A DNA stretch of 64,000 bases from Hymenobacter baengnokdamensis. Its GTDB lineage: Bacteria > Bacteroidota > Bacteroidia > Cytophagales > Hymenobacteraceae. Within the stretch, counting starts at the first letter, position 1. Every line of letters starts with the position of its first letter. The DNA lies in assembly GCF_008728635.1 (NCBI RefSeq), contig NZ_CP044285.1:434001-498000 (forward strand), written 5' to 3'. The translations under genes were made by a program, and so were the position numbers. Positions 9,260 to 17,154 of the stretch are shown here, piece after piece. A model generated the notes under the pieces. That model searched no databases and was not told the origin of the DNA. It saw only the letters and a list, made by a program, of their open reading frames with translations.

Positions 9260-9910
9260 ATGGAGCTTCTCAAGCATTTTCTCGACCTGATTTTGCATCT
9301 CGACAAAACGTTGGTTAACGTGGTACACGACTATGGAAATCTAACTTATCTTATTCTGTTTCTAATTATTTTCACCGAGACCGGCATCATTGTATTTCCC
9401 TTCCTGCCTGGTGATTCGCTGCTGTTTGCGGCCGGCGCCCTCGCGGCCCGCCCCGAAACGGGCCTGAGCTTATGGATTATTATTCCGTTGCTTATCGCGG
9501 CAGCTTTTATTGGTGACAACGTCAATTATGCGGTAGGCGACTACCTGGGCCCCAGGGCTTTTCGTGAAGACTTTCGCTTTTTAAAGCGTAAATACCTGGA
9601 GCAAACCCAGGCGTTTTATGCCAGGCACGGCGGCAAAACCATCATTATGGCCCGCTTCGTGCCTATTGTCCGCACCTTTGCGCCTTTCGTGGCTGGCATT
9701 GGAACCATGACGTACCGCCACTTTGCTTCCTTTAGCATCGCAGGAGCCGTATTGTGGGTCTTGTCGCTGAGCTTGCTGGGCTATCTGTTTGGCAATATTC
9801 CGGTCGTGCAAAAAAACTTCGAGTTGGTAGTAATTGGCATTGTGCTGCTGTCGATAGCCCCGCCCCTGTTCCAGTATCTGGTTGGTAAGCTGCGCAGCAA
9901 ACCTGCTTAA
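9260..9910 (+). CDS. DedA family membrane protein
   Basis: A 216-residue DedA/SNARE-associated family protein, proposed in other bacteria to flip phospholipids or undecaprenyl phosphate across the inner membrane. It shows FTETGIIVFPFLPGDSLLF near residue 40, the GDNVNYAVGDYLG segment near 85, and the hallmark FVPIVRTFAPFVAGIGTM near 140, followed by two hydrophobic helices. Length is typical. The ATG at 9260 (MELLKHFLDL) is the family start; further upstream in-frame codons would run into the divergent bestrophin gene, 112 bases away. Downstream lies an AT-rich gap before aroE. Confidence 0.92.
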   Translation: MELLKHFLDLILHLDKTLVNVVHDYGNLTYLILFLIIFTETGIIVFPFLPGDSLLFAAGALAARPETGLSLWIIIPLLIAAAFIGDNVNYAVGDYLGPRAFREDFRFLKRKYLEQTQAFYARHGGKTIIMARFVPIVRTFAPFVAGIGTMTYRHFASFSIAGAVLWVLSLSLLGYLFGNIPVVQKNFELVVIGIVLLSIAPPLFQYLVGKLRSKPA

Positions 9911-10027
9911 GCCAACTGGCCAACCCCCTAGCTGCCAGACGAGCCTGAATAGCAACGCTTCATTTCAAAGCAGCTATTTATCGTTAATATAATAAATATA
10001 TTATATATTATATTTATACAGTATCCT

Positions 10028-10765
10028 ATGCGCACTTTTGGGCTAATCGGACGCTCGCTCGTTCATTCGTTTTCGCAGATATACTTCACGCAAAAGTTCG
10101 CCCGGCTTCACCTGGAAGACTGTCAGTACGAGCTGTTTGAGCTGACAACGGCCAGCGAATTGCCTCAGCTGCTGGCTCAGCACCCGCACCTGGCCGGGCT
10201 GAACGTAACCATTCCTTATAAAGAGCAAATCTGGCCCTACCTCACGCGGTTGGCCCCATCGGCCGCGATGGTTGGGGCGGTCAACGTAGTCGAATTCAGC
10301 CCCGACGGCAGCCTCATCGGGCACAACACAGATTACGTTGGCTTTATGCGCTCCCTACAATCCTTTTATCCGGCAACGCCGGCTAGCCGCGCTTTGGTGC
10401 TGGGTACTGGGGGGGCTGCCAAGGCCGTTGGCGTTGCGCTCCGCGAGCTGCATATTCCGTATTGGCTGGTGTCGCGCAACCCGCACGGCGCCAATCTTAC
10501 GTACGCAGAGCTAACGCCGGAAGTGATAGCGGCGCACTCACTTATTATAAATACAACGCCGGTGGGCACTTTTCCAGCCACCAACGAGTGCCTGCCGCTG
10601 CCCTACAGTGCCCTGGGCACGGCGCACTATTTATTCGATTTAATTTATAATCCTGGCGAAACGCTGTTTTTGCGGCGCGGCCGGGAAGCCGGAGCGCAGA
10701 CCAAGAACGGCTACGAAATGCTGGAGCTTCAGGCAGAAGCTGCCTGGGCAATCTGGAACGGCTAA
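10028..10765 (+). CDS. aroE: Shikimate dehydrogenase
   Basis: A 245-residue NADP-dependent shikimate dehydrogenase of the aromatic amino acid pathway (3-dehydroshikimate to shikimate). The shikimate-binding start is GLIGRSLVHSFSQIYF, a variant of the usual GxPxxHSxSP. LNVTIPYKE (residues 59-67) carries the catalytic lysine; NTDYVGF near 100 has the catalytic aspartate; VLGTGGAAKAVGVAL near 122 is the nucleotide-binding loop; NGYEMLELQAEAAW is the C-terminal helix. At 245 residues it is slightly shorter than E. coli AroE, as is common in Bacteroidota. The preceding 40 bases are extremely AT-rich (runs of TATAATA), probably the promoter. Confidence 0.94.
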   Translation: MRTFGLIGRSLVHSFSQIYFTQKFARLHLEDCQYELFELTTASELPQLLAQHPHLAGLNVTIPYKEQIWPYLTRLAPSAAMVGAVNVVEFSPDGSLIGHNTDYVGFMRSLQSFYPATPASRALVLGTGGAAKAVGVALRELHIPYWLVSRNPHGANLTYAELTPEVIAAHSLIINTTPVGTFPATNECLPLPYSALGTAHYLFDLIYNPGETLFLRRGREAGAQTKNGYEMLELQAEAAWAIWNG

Positions 10766-11085
10766 ACGCTGTGTAAGTACGGCAGGAAAGGGCCTGAGGC
10801 ACAAACCATTTTATAGAACAGCCTGACAATAGCTGCCGCTTAATTCGGTGTAGCTACATCAGTAGGCAGGTCTGACAGATTTATTGCTAGTCAATTAATA
10901 ATCAGTTGATTATTACAACAATAAAAAAATACCCGAGGCGTTTGCAACGATTAGCCGGCTTCGGGATTCTTAAGGCTTGACAACCAGGCAAGGCAGCAAC
11001 GCCCGGTAAGGGAATCTATCTTTCGTTGGCAGTTCGCACCGCGTATGTTGAAAGCACTTTACCCCGGCGCAATCCGGCCTCAGCC
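10766..11085. other. Intergenic region with a 20-base palindrome
   Basis: There is no convincing gene here. At 10896-10915 the sequence TAATAATCAGTTGATTATTA has 9-base arms around a 2-base centre and sits in a locally AT-rich block upstream of the sigma-factor gene, so it could be an operator. A weak imperfect hairpin (CCCGA ... TCGGG) lies near 10932-10967. No clear TAnnTTTG promoter was found. Confidence 0.4.
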
Positions 11086-11715
11086 ATGAGTGCCCTGGCC
11101 TGGCCCGCCCTGGCCAATGAGGAGGAAAGGCCCGTGGCCGGCACCCTGACGGTGAGCCGCTCGGGACCGGCAGCAGCCCCGAGCGAAGCCGAGCTAATCG
11201 ACGGCTGCCTGCAGGGCCGGCAACTGGCGCAGAAGCTGCTGTACGAGCGTTATGCCGCCCGCATGATGGCCGTGTGCCTTCGTTATGCCCAAACAACCTT
11301 TGAGGCCGAAGACGTGCTACAGGAAGGGTTTTTAACCGTTTTCCGGACCCTGGCTAGTTTCCGGCGCGAGTGTCCGCTAGAGTTCTGGATTCGGCGCATC
11401 ATGATAAACGCGGCCCTGCGGCAGCACCGCCGCAACGCCCCACTGGTAGCCATGAGCGATGGCGACTACCCCGAAACGCTGGCCAGCGAGGAGTTTACTT
11501 TCAGCAACTATGCTTATGAAGAGCTGCTAGCCATCGTGCAGGAGCTGGCCCCGCGCTACCGACTGGTCTTTAATCTGTACGCCATTGAAGGGTATACGCA
11601 CAAGGAAATCGGCGAAATGCTCGATATTTCGGAAGGCACCAGCAAGTCGCAATACTCCCGGGCGCGCGTGGTGCTACAAAACAAGCTGGCCCGCCTGCAG
11701 CTACCAACCAACTAA
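11086..11715 (+). CDS. ECF-type RNA polymerase sigma-70 family factor
   Basis: A 209-residue sigma factor with region 2 at about residues 45-110 (ARMMAVCLRYAQTTFEAEDVLQEGFLTVF, FRRECPLEFWIRRI) and region 4 at about 140-195 (LAPRYRLVFNLYAIEGYTHK, GEMLDISEGTSKSQYSRAR). It would direct RNA polymerase to a dedicated regulon. The ATG at 11086 is chosen over an in-frame TTG at 11026; the first about 35 residues are still not conserved. The next gene starts 18 bases downstream and encodes a protein with one membrane segment and an outer-membrane-type barrel, which is likely its regulator. Confidence 0.9.
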   Translation: MSALAWPALANEEERPVAGTLTVSRSGPAAAPSEAELIDGCLQGRQLAQKLLYERYAARMMAVCLRYAQTTFEAEDVLQEGFLTVFRTLASFRRECPLEFWIRRIMINAALRQHRRNAPLVAMSDGDYPETLASEEFTFSNYAYEELLAIVQELAPRYRLVFNLYAIEGYTHKEIGEMLDISEGTSKSQYSRARVVLQNKLARLQLPTN

Positions 11716-11733
11716 ATTATCCGTCAAGCTATT

Positions 11734-13308
11734 ATGAACCCATTCACCCCTCCCAAGGGTAGTCTTGAAGAACTGTTTCGCCACCACTTATTGGAGAGCG
11801 AAGCGGCAGCGGTACCACCGCGCCCCCAACTATGGGAGCAGCTCGACAATAGCCTGCTGCTCGCCCAGAACGAGCAGTATCGCCGCCGCCTGCGCGCCCA
11901 TCGCTGGGCAATTGCGGCTAGTTTGCTGGTGGCTTCGCTGGCTAGCGGTGGCTGGTGGCACACCCGGCAGCAGACTCCTGGTCTGGCAGAGCCTACTGGA
12001 CCCGCCACTGCCACCATTGCCCGGCCATCGGCAGCTCAGGCTGCTGCTTTAGGGCCTGGTACTGAGAAACCAGATTTTACCGGCTTTGCAGCTTCTACTG
12101 TTTCCACTTTTACCTCGCCCGCTATCGACCCAAGCACTACTCTTTCGGCTTCAGCAATGGCTGACGCCCGCACTACCGGCGCTGGCCTGACTGGCCTGCA
12201 GGCTGGAAGCCAGCCGCTAACGACCCAGAACGGGTCCTCAAGTCTGTTAGCGGCCCGGCCTTCTGGCAGCTACTTAGCAGCTAAGACCAGGATAGCTGGT
12301 GGCCGCACAGCTGAAGCCATCTATCCTGCTACAGTGGCATACGGCAAGGGCGAGGCTGCTGCTTCAGCGCCGGCGGCGAGCGCTGGCCTTGGCATGGCAC
12401 TCAGCGAGGGCGCCCTGACCAATGTCTTTGACAAGACGGGTAGCCAAAGCGCAGCAAGTAGCCAGGTAGCCGTGCTGGCGGCCCGCACGGCCGCTTTAGT
12501 GGTCCCGACCAGCAGCTTGCCAAGCACGCTCAACCAGGTTGCGGTGAATGAGCCGGCACCGACCAAGCCCACCCGAAACTGGCAATATGGGCTTTCCTAC
12601 GCGGCCGGGGCCTTTCAGCCAAATATTGACTTTACCAAGCCCACCACCAGCTACAACGTGGCAGTTGGGACCAGCTCGGCCCTCACTACCCAAGCTGCGG
12701 CGGCCGAATACCGCAGTAATCTACGGGCCGGCCTGGGGCAGCGCCTGAGCCTTTGGGCTACCCGCCGCCTGGGGGCCAGCCGCTGGGGCTTGCGCACGGG
12801 CCTGGAGCTTACCCAAACTACTGCTACCTCGGCCAGCTCGGTTGCGTTTACGGGCGAGCAGGTAGCCGACCTGGTATACACCCAGGCTACGCAGCCGCAC
12901 CTGCAACGCACTTCCTATCATTATCGCTCAGCCAGTGTGCCGGTCGAGATGCGCTACACTAACCCCATCAAAAGCGGTTTTTCGCTGTATGGCCGGGTAG
13001 GCGCACTGTTTACGGCCCTGCTCAACGCGCGTAGCGAGGTAGATGGCAGCCCCGAGGCTGCGCACTCGTATTCGCTGACGTCGACCGGCTCCCCCTATCG
13101 GCATTTGTCGGGCAGCGTGCGCGCGGGGGCCGGCATGCAGTTTCGTCCAGTGGGCCATCAATGGACCCTTAACCTGGGGCCCGTGGCCGAAATGGGCATT
13201 TTGAGCCTGAATGCCGACCCCGCGCAGGATTTTATGCACCAGCAGCGCCCCTACAGCATTGGGCTGGAAGCCGGCTTGGAGCTAGGCCGCACCCAGCTAC
13301 TTAAGTAA
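11734..13308 (+). CDS. Membrane-anchored protein with C-terminal outer-membrane beta-barrel, probable sigma-factor partner
   Basis: A 524-residue protein with an unusual architecture. Residues 1-48 are a charged cytosolic-type helix (GSLEELFRHHLLESEA, RPQLWEQLDNSLLL), residues 49-67 are a single hydrophobic segment (WAIAASLLVASLASGGWW), residues 70-280 are low-complexity Ala/Ser/Thr/Pro linker, and residues 285-524 show alternating strands resembling a PorT-type outer-membrane barrel (WQYGLSYAAGAFQP, RAGLGQRLSLWATRRLG, GFSLYGRVGALFTALL, SIGLEAGLELGR). It follows the sigma-factor gene by 18 bases. The N terminus resembles the start of Bacteroidota anti-sigma-like proteins; a role as a sensor or anti-sigma factor is inference. 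No zinc-binding HxxxCxxC is present. Confidence 0.7.
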   Translation: MNPFTPPKGSLEELFRHHLLESEAAAVPPRPQLWEQLDNSLLLAQNEQYRRRLRAHRWAIAASLLVASLASGGWWHTRQQTPGLAEPTGPATATIARPSAAQAAALGPGTEKPDFTGFAASTVSTFTSPAIDPSTTLSASAMADARTTGAGLTGLQAGSQPLTTQNGSSSLLAARPSGSYLAAKTRIAGGRTAEAIYPATVAYGKGEAAASAPAASAGLGMALSEGALTNVFDKTGSQSAASSQVAVLAARTAALVVPTSSLPSTLNQVAVNEPAPTKPTRNWQYGLSYAAGAFQPNIDFTKPTTSYNVAVGTSSALTTQAAAAEYRSNLRAGLGQRLSLWATRRLGASRWGLRTGLELTQTTATSASSVAFTGEQVADLVYTQATQPHLQRTSYHYRSASVPVEMRYTNPIKSGFSLYGRVGALFTALLNARSEVDGSPEAAHSYSLTSTGSPYRHLSGSVRAGAGMQFRPVGHQWTLNLGPVAEMGILSLNADPAQDFMHQQRPYSIGLEAGLELGRTQLLK

Positions 13309-13362
13309 GTACCATACTCCCTCTACTGCCAGCTATGTTTGCCACTCTTACCCAGCAAGCCT

Positions 13363-13716
13363 ATGCCAGTCTTTGTACGCTTACTATTGGCCGGCCTGGC
13401 CAGTGTGTGTATTTTGGGCGCACGCTTCGCCACGCGTCACCAAACTGTTTGCCAAGCCCTTACCAGACAAGCAGCTAGCTCACCGCCCGCTACTTCCCTA
13501 CCCCGCCTTCCAACCCGACGCGCTACGACCAGCCTACCCCGCTACGTGACATCGGGTAGCCCAGCGGCGCTGGCCCTTTTCTTCAACAGCTATCAGCAGC
13601 TGGCGGGCAGCCGGCCATCTGGTTTTCCGGCTCCGGCAGCCAGCCCTATTGGTGACCAGGGTAGTGCGCCTACCTACCCCGGGCGGCGCACTGAATTTGT
13701 AACCCGTCATCTGTAG
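13363..13716 (+). CDS. Small secreted or membrane hypothetical protein
   Basis: A possible 117-residue protein starting at ATG 13363 (MPVFVRLLLAGLASVCILG), with an N-terminal hydrophobic segment that could be a signal peptide or anchor. The rest is rich in Ala, Ser, Pro, Thr and Arg and shows no family. It follows the barrel gene by 54 bases on the same strand, so it may be the third gene of the sigma-factor operon. Coding status is uncertain because the composition is low-complexity and no motif supports it. Confidence 0.4.
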   Translation: MPVFVRLLLAGLASVCILGARFATRHQTVCQALTRQAASSPPATSLPRLPTRRATTSLPRYVTSGSPAALALFFNSYQQLAGSRPSGFPAPAASPIGDQGSAPTYPGRRTEFVTRHL

Positions 13717-13877
13717 TAACTGCTTTGCCAGTGCCACTTTACTGTGTGCAAAGCCTTAGCTAATAGCTGGCTGCGGGTAAGCTGCATTAAGCAAGCAAAG
13801 GGTTTTGTTGAAAAGGCAGAAACCCCAGCCGCCGGTTCGGGGTTAAGGGGGTTGGCCTGTTTCCGGCTATTTTGCGC

Positions 13878-15923
13878 ATGTCAACCTACCAGCTTACCTC
13901 CGAATTTAAACCCACCGGCGACCAGCCTCGCGCCATAGCGCAGCTTGTGCAGGGCGTAAACAACGGCGAACCGGCCCAGGTGCTACTCGGAGCGACCGGC
14001 ACGGGCAAAACCTTCACCATGGCCAACGTGATTGCCGAAACCGGCAAGCCGGCACTGGTGCTGTGCCACAATAAAACGCTGGCCGCCCAGCTCTACGGCG
14101 AATTTAAAGCGTTTTTTCCGCAGAATGCGGTTGAATACTATATCAGCTACTACGACTATTACCAGCCGGAGGCCTACATTGCCAGCTCCGACGTCTTCAT
14201 TGAGAAAGACTTAGCTATTAACGAGGAGATTGAGAAGCTGCGGCTGCACTGTACCTCCACGCTGCTTAGCGGACGGCGCGATGTGGTGGTGGTGGCCTCC
14301 GTTTCGTGCATCTACGGCATTGGCAACCCCGAGGAATTCAGCAAAAATGTAATATTTCTGGCGCCCGGCCACCGCTACTCGCGCAACAACCTGCTCTACC
14401 AGTTCGTCCAGATTCTGTATTCGCGCACCGAGGTCGAGTTTACGCGCGGCTCGTTTCGGGTGAAGGGCGACACCGTGGACGTATTTCCGGCCTACGCCGA
14501 CTACGCCTACCGCATCTATTTCTTTGGCGATGAGATTGAAGCGATTCAGAAGATAGACCCGGCCAGCGGCAAGAAGCTCAGCGATGAAAAAAATATGACG
14601 CTGTATCCGGCCAACCTGTTTGTGACGGGCAAGGAGACGCTGCAAACTGCCATCCACGAAATTCAGGATGACATGGTGCAGCAGCACAAGTATTTTGAGA
14701 AGGAAGGCCGCGACGTGGAAGCCCGCCGCATTCAGGAGCGCACGGAGTTTGACCTCGAAATGATACGCGAGCTGGGCTACTGCTCGGGCATTGAGAACTA
14801 TTCGCGCTATTTTGACCGGCGCGAGCCGGGCTCGCGCCCATTTTGCCTGCTCGATTATTTTCCCGATGACTACCTGCTGGTGGTCGACGAGAGCCACGCT
14901 ACCATTCCGCAGATTCGGGCCATGTGGGGCGGCGACCGCTCGCGCAAAACTGCGCTTATCGAGTATGGCTTCCGGCTGCCGTCGGCGTTTGATAACCGGC
15001 CACTGACTTTCAATGAGTTTGAGAGCATGTACCGGCAGGCGGTATACGTAAGCGCCACCCCGGCCGATTATGAGCTGACCCAGGCTAATGGGGTGGTAGT
15101 GGAGCAGATTATCCGCCCCACCGGTCTGCTCGACCCCGAAATTGACCTGCGCCCGAGCATCAACCAGATTGATGACCTGCTCGATGAAGTGGACGAGCGG
15201 GTGAAAGCCGGCGACCGCGTGCTCGTGACTACCCTCACCAAGCGCATGGCCGAAGAGCTGAGCAAGTACATGGAGCGCCTGGGCATCAAGGTCGAATACA
15301 TTCACTCGGATGTGAAAACCCTGGACCGCGTGGAGATTCTGCGCCGCTTGCGGCTGGGCGAAGTGGATGTGCTTATTGGCGTAAACCTGTTGCGCGAAGG
15401 CCTTGACCTGCCCGAAGTTAGCCTGGTTGCGATTCTGGATGCCGACAAGGAGGGCTTTCTGCGCGACCAGCGCTCGCTGATACAAACGATGGGCCGGGCC
15501 GCGCGCAATGAGCGGGGCAAGGTTATTCTGTATGCCGACCGCATGACGGGCTCGATGCAGCGGGCAATTGATGAAACCAATCGCCGCCGCGCTACCCAAA
15601 TGGCTTACAACGAGGAGCATGGTATTACGCCGCGCACGGTACGTAAGAGCCATGCCCAGATTATGGGCCAGACCGACCTGGCCGATTACCGCACCGTGGA
15701 AGCCCCGGCCCCGGCCGGTGCCTATGCCGATGGCGGCGCGGCACTCGCGCTGGCCGCCGAGCCCGTAGTGGCTATGATGAATCGTGCTGAGCTGGAAAAA
15801 CTCATCAAAACCACTGAAAAGCAGATGGAAGCGGCTGCGAAGGAGCTTGATTTTCTGCAGGCTGCCAAGCTACGCGATGAGCTAGGCGCGCTTAAGCAAC
15901 TGTTAAAAAGCAAGCGGGAATAA
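13878..15923 (+). CDS. uvrB: Excinuclease ABC subunit B
   Basis: The 681-residue UvrB helicase-like damage-verification subunit of nucleotide excision repair, acting with UvrA and UvrC on DNA. Walker A is GATGTGKT (residues 38-45). The beta-hairpin region follows (YYDYYQPEAYIASSDVFIEKD is the recognisable stretch, quoted in part as YYDYYQPEAYI), then DESHAT near 335, motif V/VI region GVNLLREGLDLPEV and QTMGRAARN, and the C-terminal UVR motif that binds UvrC (EKLIKTTEKQMEAAAKELDF). Length is normal. The start is ATG 13878, with TATTTTGC at 13868-13875 directly before it, which would make the message leaderless or nearly so. Confidence 0.97.
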   Translation: MSTYQLTSEFKPTGDQPRAIAQLVQGVNNGEPAQVLLGATGTGKTFTMANVIAETGKPALVLCHNKTLAAQLYGEFKAFFPQNAVEYYISYYDYYQPEAYIASSDVFIEKDLAINEEIEKLRLHCTSTLLSGRRDVVVVASVSCIYGIGNPEEFSKNVIFLAPGHRYSRNNLLYQFVQILYSRTEVEFTRGSFRVKGDTVDVFPAYADYAYRIYFFGDEIEAIQKIDPASGKKLSDEKNMTLYPANLFVTGKETLQTAIHEIQDDMVQQHKYFEKEGRDVEARRIQERTEFDLEMIRELGYCSGIENYSRYFDRREPGSRPFCLLDYFPDDYLLVVDESHATIPQIRAMWGGDRSRKTALIEYGFRLPSAFDNRPLTFNEFESMYRQAVYVSATPADYELTQANGVVVEQIIRPTGLLDPEIDLRPSINQIDDLLDEVDERVKAGDRVLVTTLTKRMAEELSKYMERLGIKVEYIHSDVKTLDRVEILRRLRLGEVDVLIGVNLLREGLDLPEVSLVAILDADKEGFLRDQRSLIQTMGRAARNERGKVILYADRMTGSMQRAIDETNRRRATQMAYNEEHGITPRTVRKSHAQIMGQTDLADYRTVEAPAPAGAYADGGAALALAAEPVVAMMNRAELEKLIKTTEKQMEAAAKELDFLQAAKLRDELGALKQLLKSKRE

Positions 15924-15969
15924 GGGCTTGTTATTGAAGCTGTTTAGAAAGTAATAAGAATCCAAAAGC

Positions 15970-16061
15970 ACGTCATGCTGAGCTTGTCGAAGCATCTCTC
16001 CCGCGCCGCTGAACGATTCATACGGTGCGGACGAGATGCTTCGGCAAGCTCAGCATGATGT
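15970..16061. repeat. Palindromic intergenic repeat, GTCATGCTG/GAAGCAT family, full-length copy
   Basis: Two inverted arms of about 31 bases flank a roughly 25-base centre. The left arm begins CGTCATGCTGAGCTTGTCG at 15971 and continues with AAGCATCTCTCC; the right arm (16030-16060), read in reverse complement, is CATCATGCTGAGCTTGCCG followed by AAGCATCTCGTC, so the arms differ at only a few positions. It sits in the gap between uvrB and the next gene. Related arms occur at 32374-32476, and shorter relatives at 22316-22360 and 47479-47517. Confidence 0.8.
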
Positions 16062-16211
16062 CCAAATTAAAAGAAAATTACTCGTTAGATTCTTAATTCA
16101 TTATTAAATATTAAAAATTCAAAATTTTTAATATTTATTCCGTAGCTTCAATGGTAACCCGGAAGGCAGTGTACTCGTTAGTAGCCATTCACTTAACCTT
16201 TTCCACTATCT

Positions 16212-16454
16212 ATGCAACGGACACAACGTTCCTTTTTGCTGGGTGCCGCGCTCTGCGCTTCCCTCGCCCTGATGAGCTCCTGTGCTACCACCGGAGCCGA
16301 TAGCACGTCGGGCACTACCAGCGGCTCCACCTCGGGCACTACCACAACTGGTACTACTTCGGGCAGCACTACTACCAGCACCACCTCCGGCAGCACCACT
16401 ACCGGCACTACTTCGGGCAGCACTACTGGCTCTACCACGGGCAGCACCACCTGA
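16212..16454 (+). CDS. Small lipoprotein with Thr/Ser/Gly repeats
   Basis: An 80-residue protein: a basic start (MQRTQRSF), a hydrophobic signal segment, and the lipobox LMSSC at residues 20-24, so the mature protein is lipid-anchored from the Cys. All of the mature part after about residue 28 is an imperfect repeat of TSGST and TTSGSTTT units, giving only Thr, Ser and Gly at the end. This resembles a flexible, possibly O-glycosylated stalk; Bacteroidota glycosylate D(S/T)-type sites, but most units here lack the Asp. A strong terminator follows 30 bases later. No known family; the reading frame is supported by the lipobox and isolated position. Confidence 0.65.
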   Translation: MQRTQRSFLLGAALCASLALMSSCATTGADSTSGTTSGSTSGTTTTGTTSGSTTTSTTSGSTTTGTTSGSTTGSTTGSTT

Positions 16455-16484
16455 TAACCGGGCACCGGCTCTGTGCTTAGCCTT

Positions 16485-16528
16485 AAAAGCCCGTCTTGCT
16501 CCGACTGGAAGGCAAGACGGGCTTTTTT
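16485..16528. terminator. Bidirectional intrinsic terminator
   Basis: AAAAGCCCGTCTTGC pairs with GCAAGACGGGCTTTT around a loop of about 13 bases, with T-tracts on both strands. It serves the lipoprotein gene (plus) and the DUF5872 gene (minus), which converge on it. Confidence 0.9.
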
Positions 16529-16563
16529 ATGTCGGCGGCCAGGGCAGTAGCGCCCGCAGCTTG

Positions 16564-16923
16564 CTACTTAGCTTTTGCTTTAGCCCGGACTGTCTTTTTG
16601 GACGAAGGCTGCTTTGCGGTAGTTGTATTGGCTTTCTTCTGCAGCAGTTTAGGCGGGCTTTTCTGCTTCGAGTTGGGATGCTGTTGCAGGTAGCCACCGC
16701 CGGCTTTTTGATAAGCCAGGGTCAGCAGCTGTGATTTACGGGCACTCCAGGTGCCGGGCTCACCGCCTTTCGCAGCAGCCCGAAGCTCGGTTTTCAGTCG
16801 TTCGCGCAGGCTGGGGTCGGTATAGGTATTTTCGTCGGTACGGCGGCGGGCGGCAGGGCGGGTTTTGGTTCGCTTGCGCGCCGGGGTGCTACTGGCGTCG
16901 GCGTCGGGGGCAGGAGTTATCAT
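16564..16923 (-). CDS. DUF5872-like small basic protein with histone H1-like tail
   Basis: A 119-residue, very basic protein. The central segment (about residues 30-75) YTDPSLRERLKTELRAAAKG, then GEPGTWSARKSQLLTLAYQK and AGGGY, matches my recollection of the DUF5872 domain, a short module of unknown function seen in bacteria and some large DNA viruses. Both ends are low-complexity: an N-terminal Ala/Arg/Thr/Lys stretch and a C-terminal Lys/Ala/Thr/Ser tail (KKTVRAKAKAK) like histone H1 or bacterial nucleoid proteins. Nucleic-acid binding is therefore plausible but inferred. I start at ATG 16923 rather than the GTG at 16947. Confidence 0.72.
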   Translation of the reverse strand: MITPAPDADASSTPARKRTKTRPAARRRTDENTYTDPSLRERLKTELRAAAKGGEPGTWSARKSQLLTLAYQKAGGGYLQQHPNSKQKSPPKLLQKKANTTTAKQPSSKKTVRAKAKAK

Positions 16924-17154
16924 CAGGGGGCCAGAAAAGTAGAACACCTGACCTACGTTCTGAAAACACAGAAGTTGCCTGAACTAAGCAAAGCCACTAT
17001 GCGCTGTTTAAGGTTAATTATCAGATTTTTAAACAAAATACCTTTATTGCCTGCTACTCGCTTGATACTGCTGCTGCCTTTTCCCAGTGTCAGAAACCGG
17101 TTAAACCGGGAGCGGCGTAAGGCGCACGTACCTTGCTGCTCCATTTTAGTTACT

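Noticed and set aside
9996..10017. AT-only inverted repeat (AAATATA...TATATTT) upstream of aroE
   Set aside because: Such simple A/T sequence pairs with itself by chance; it may be part of the promoter but gives no specific site.
14211..15653. 480-codon open frame on the minus strand opposite uvrB
   Set aside because: Mirror of the high-GC codon bias of uvrB; the translation has no recognisable domain while uvrB is certain.
16193..16465. Minus-strand frame encoding VVLPEVVPVVV-type repeats
   Set aside because: It is the reverse reading of the lipoprotein repeat tract; the plus-strand frame has a signal peptide and lipobox.
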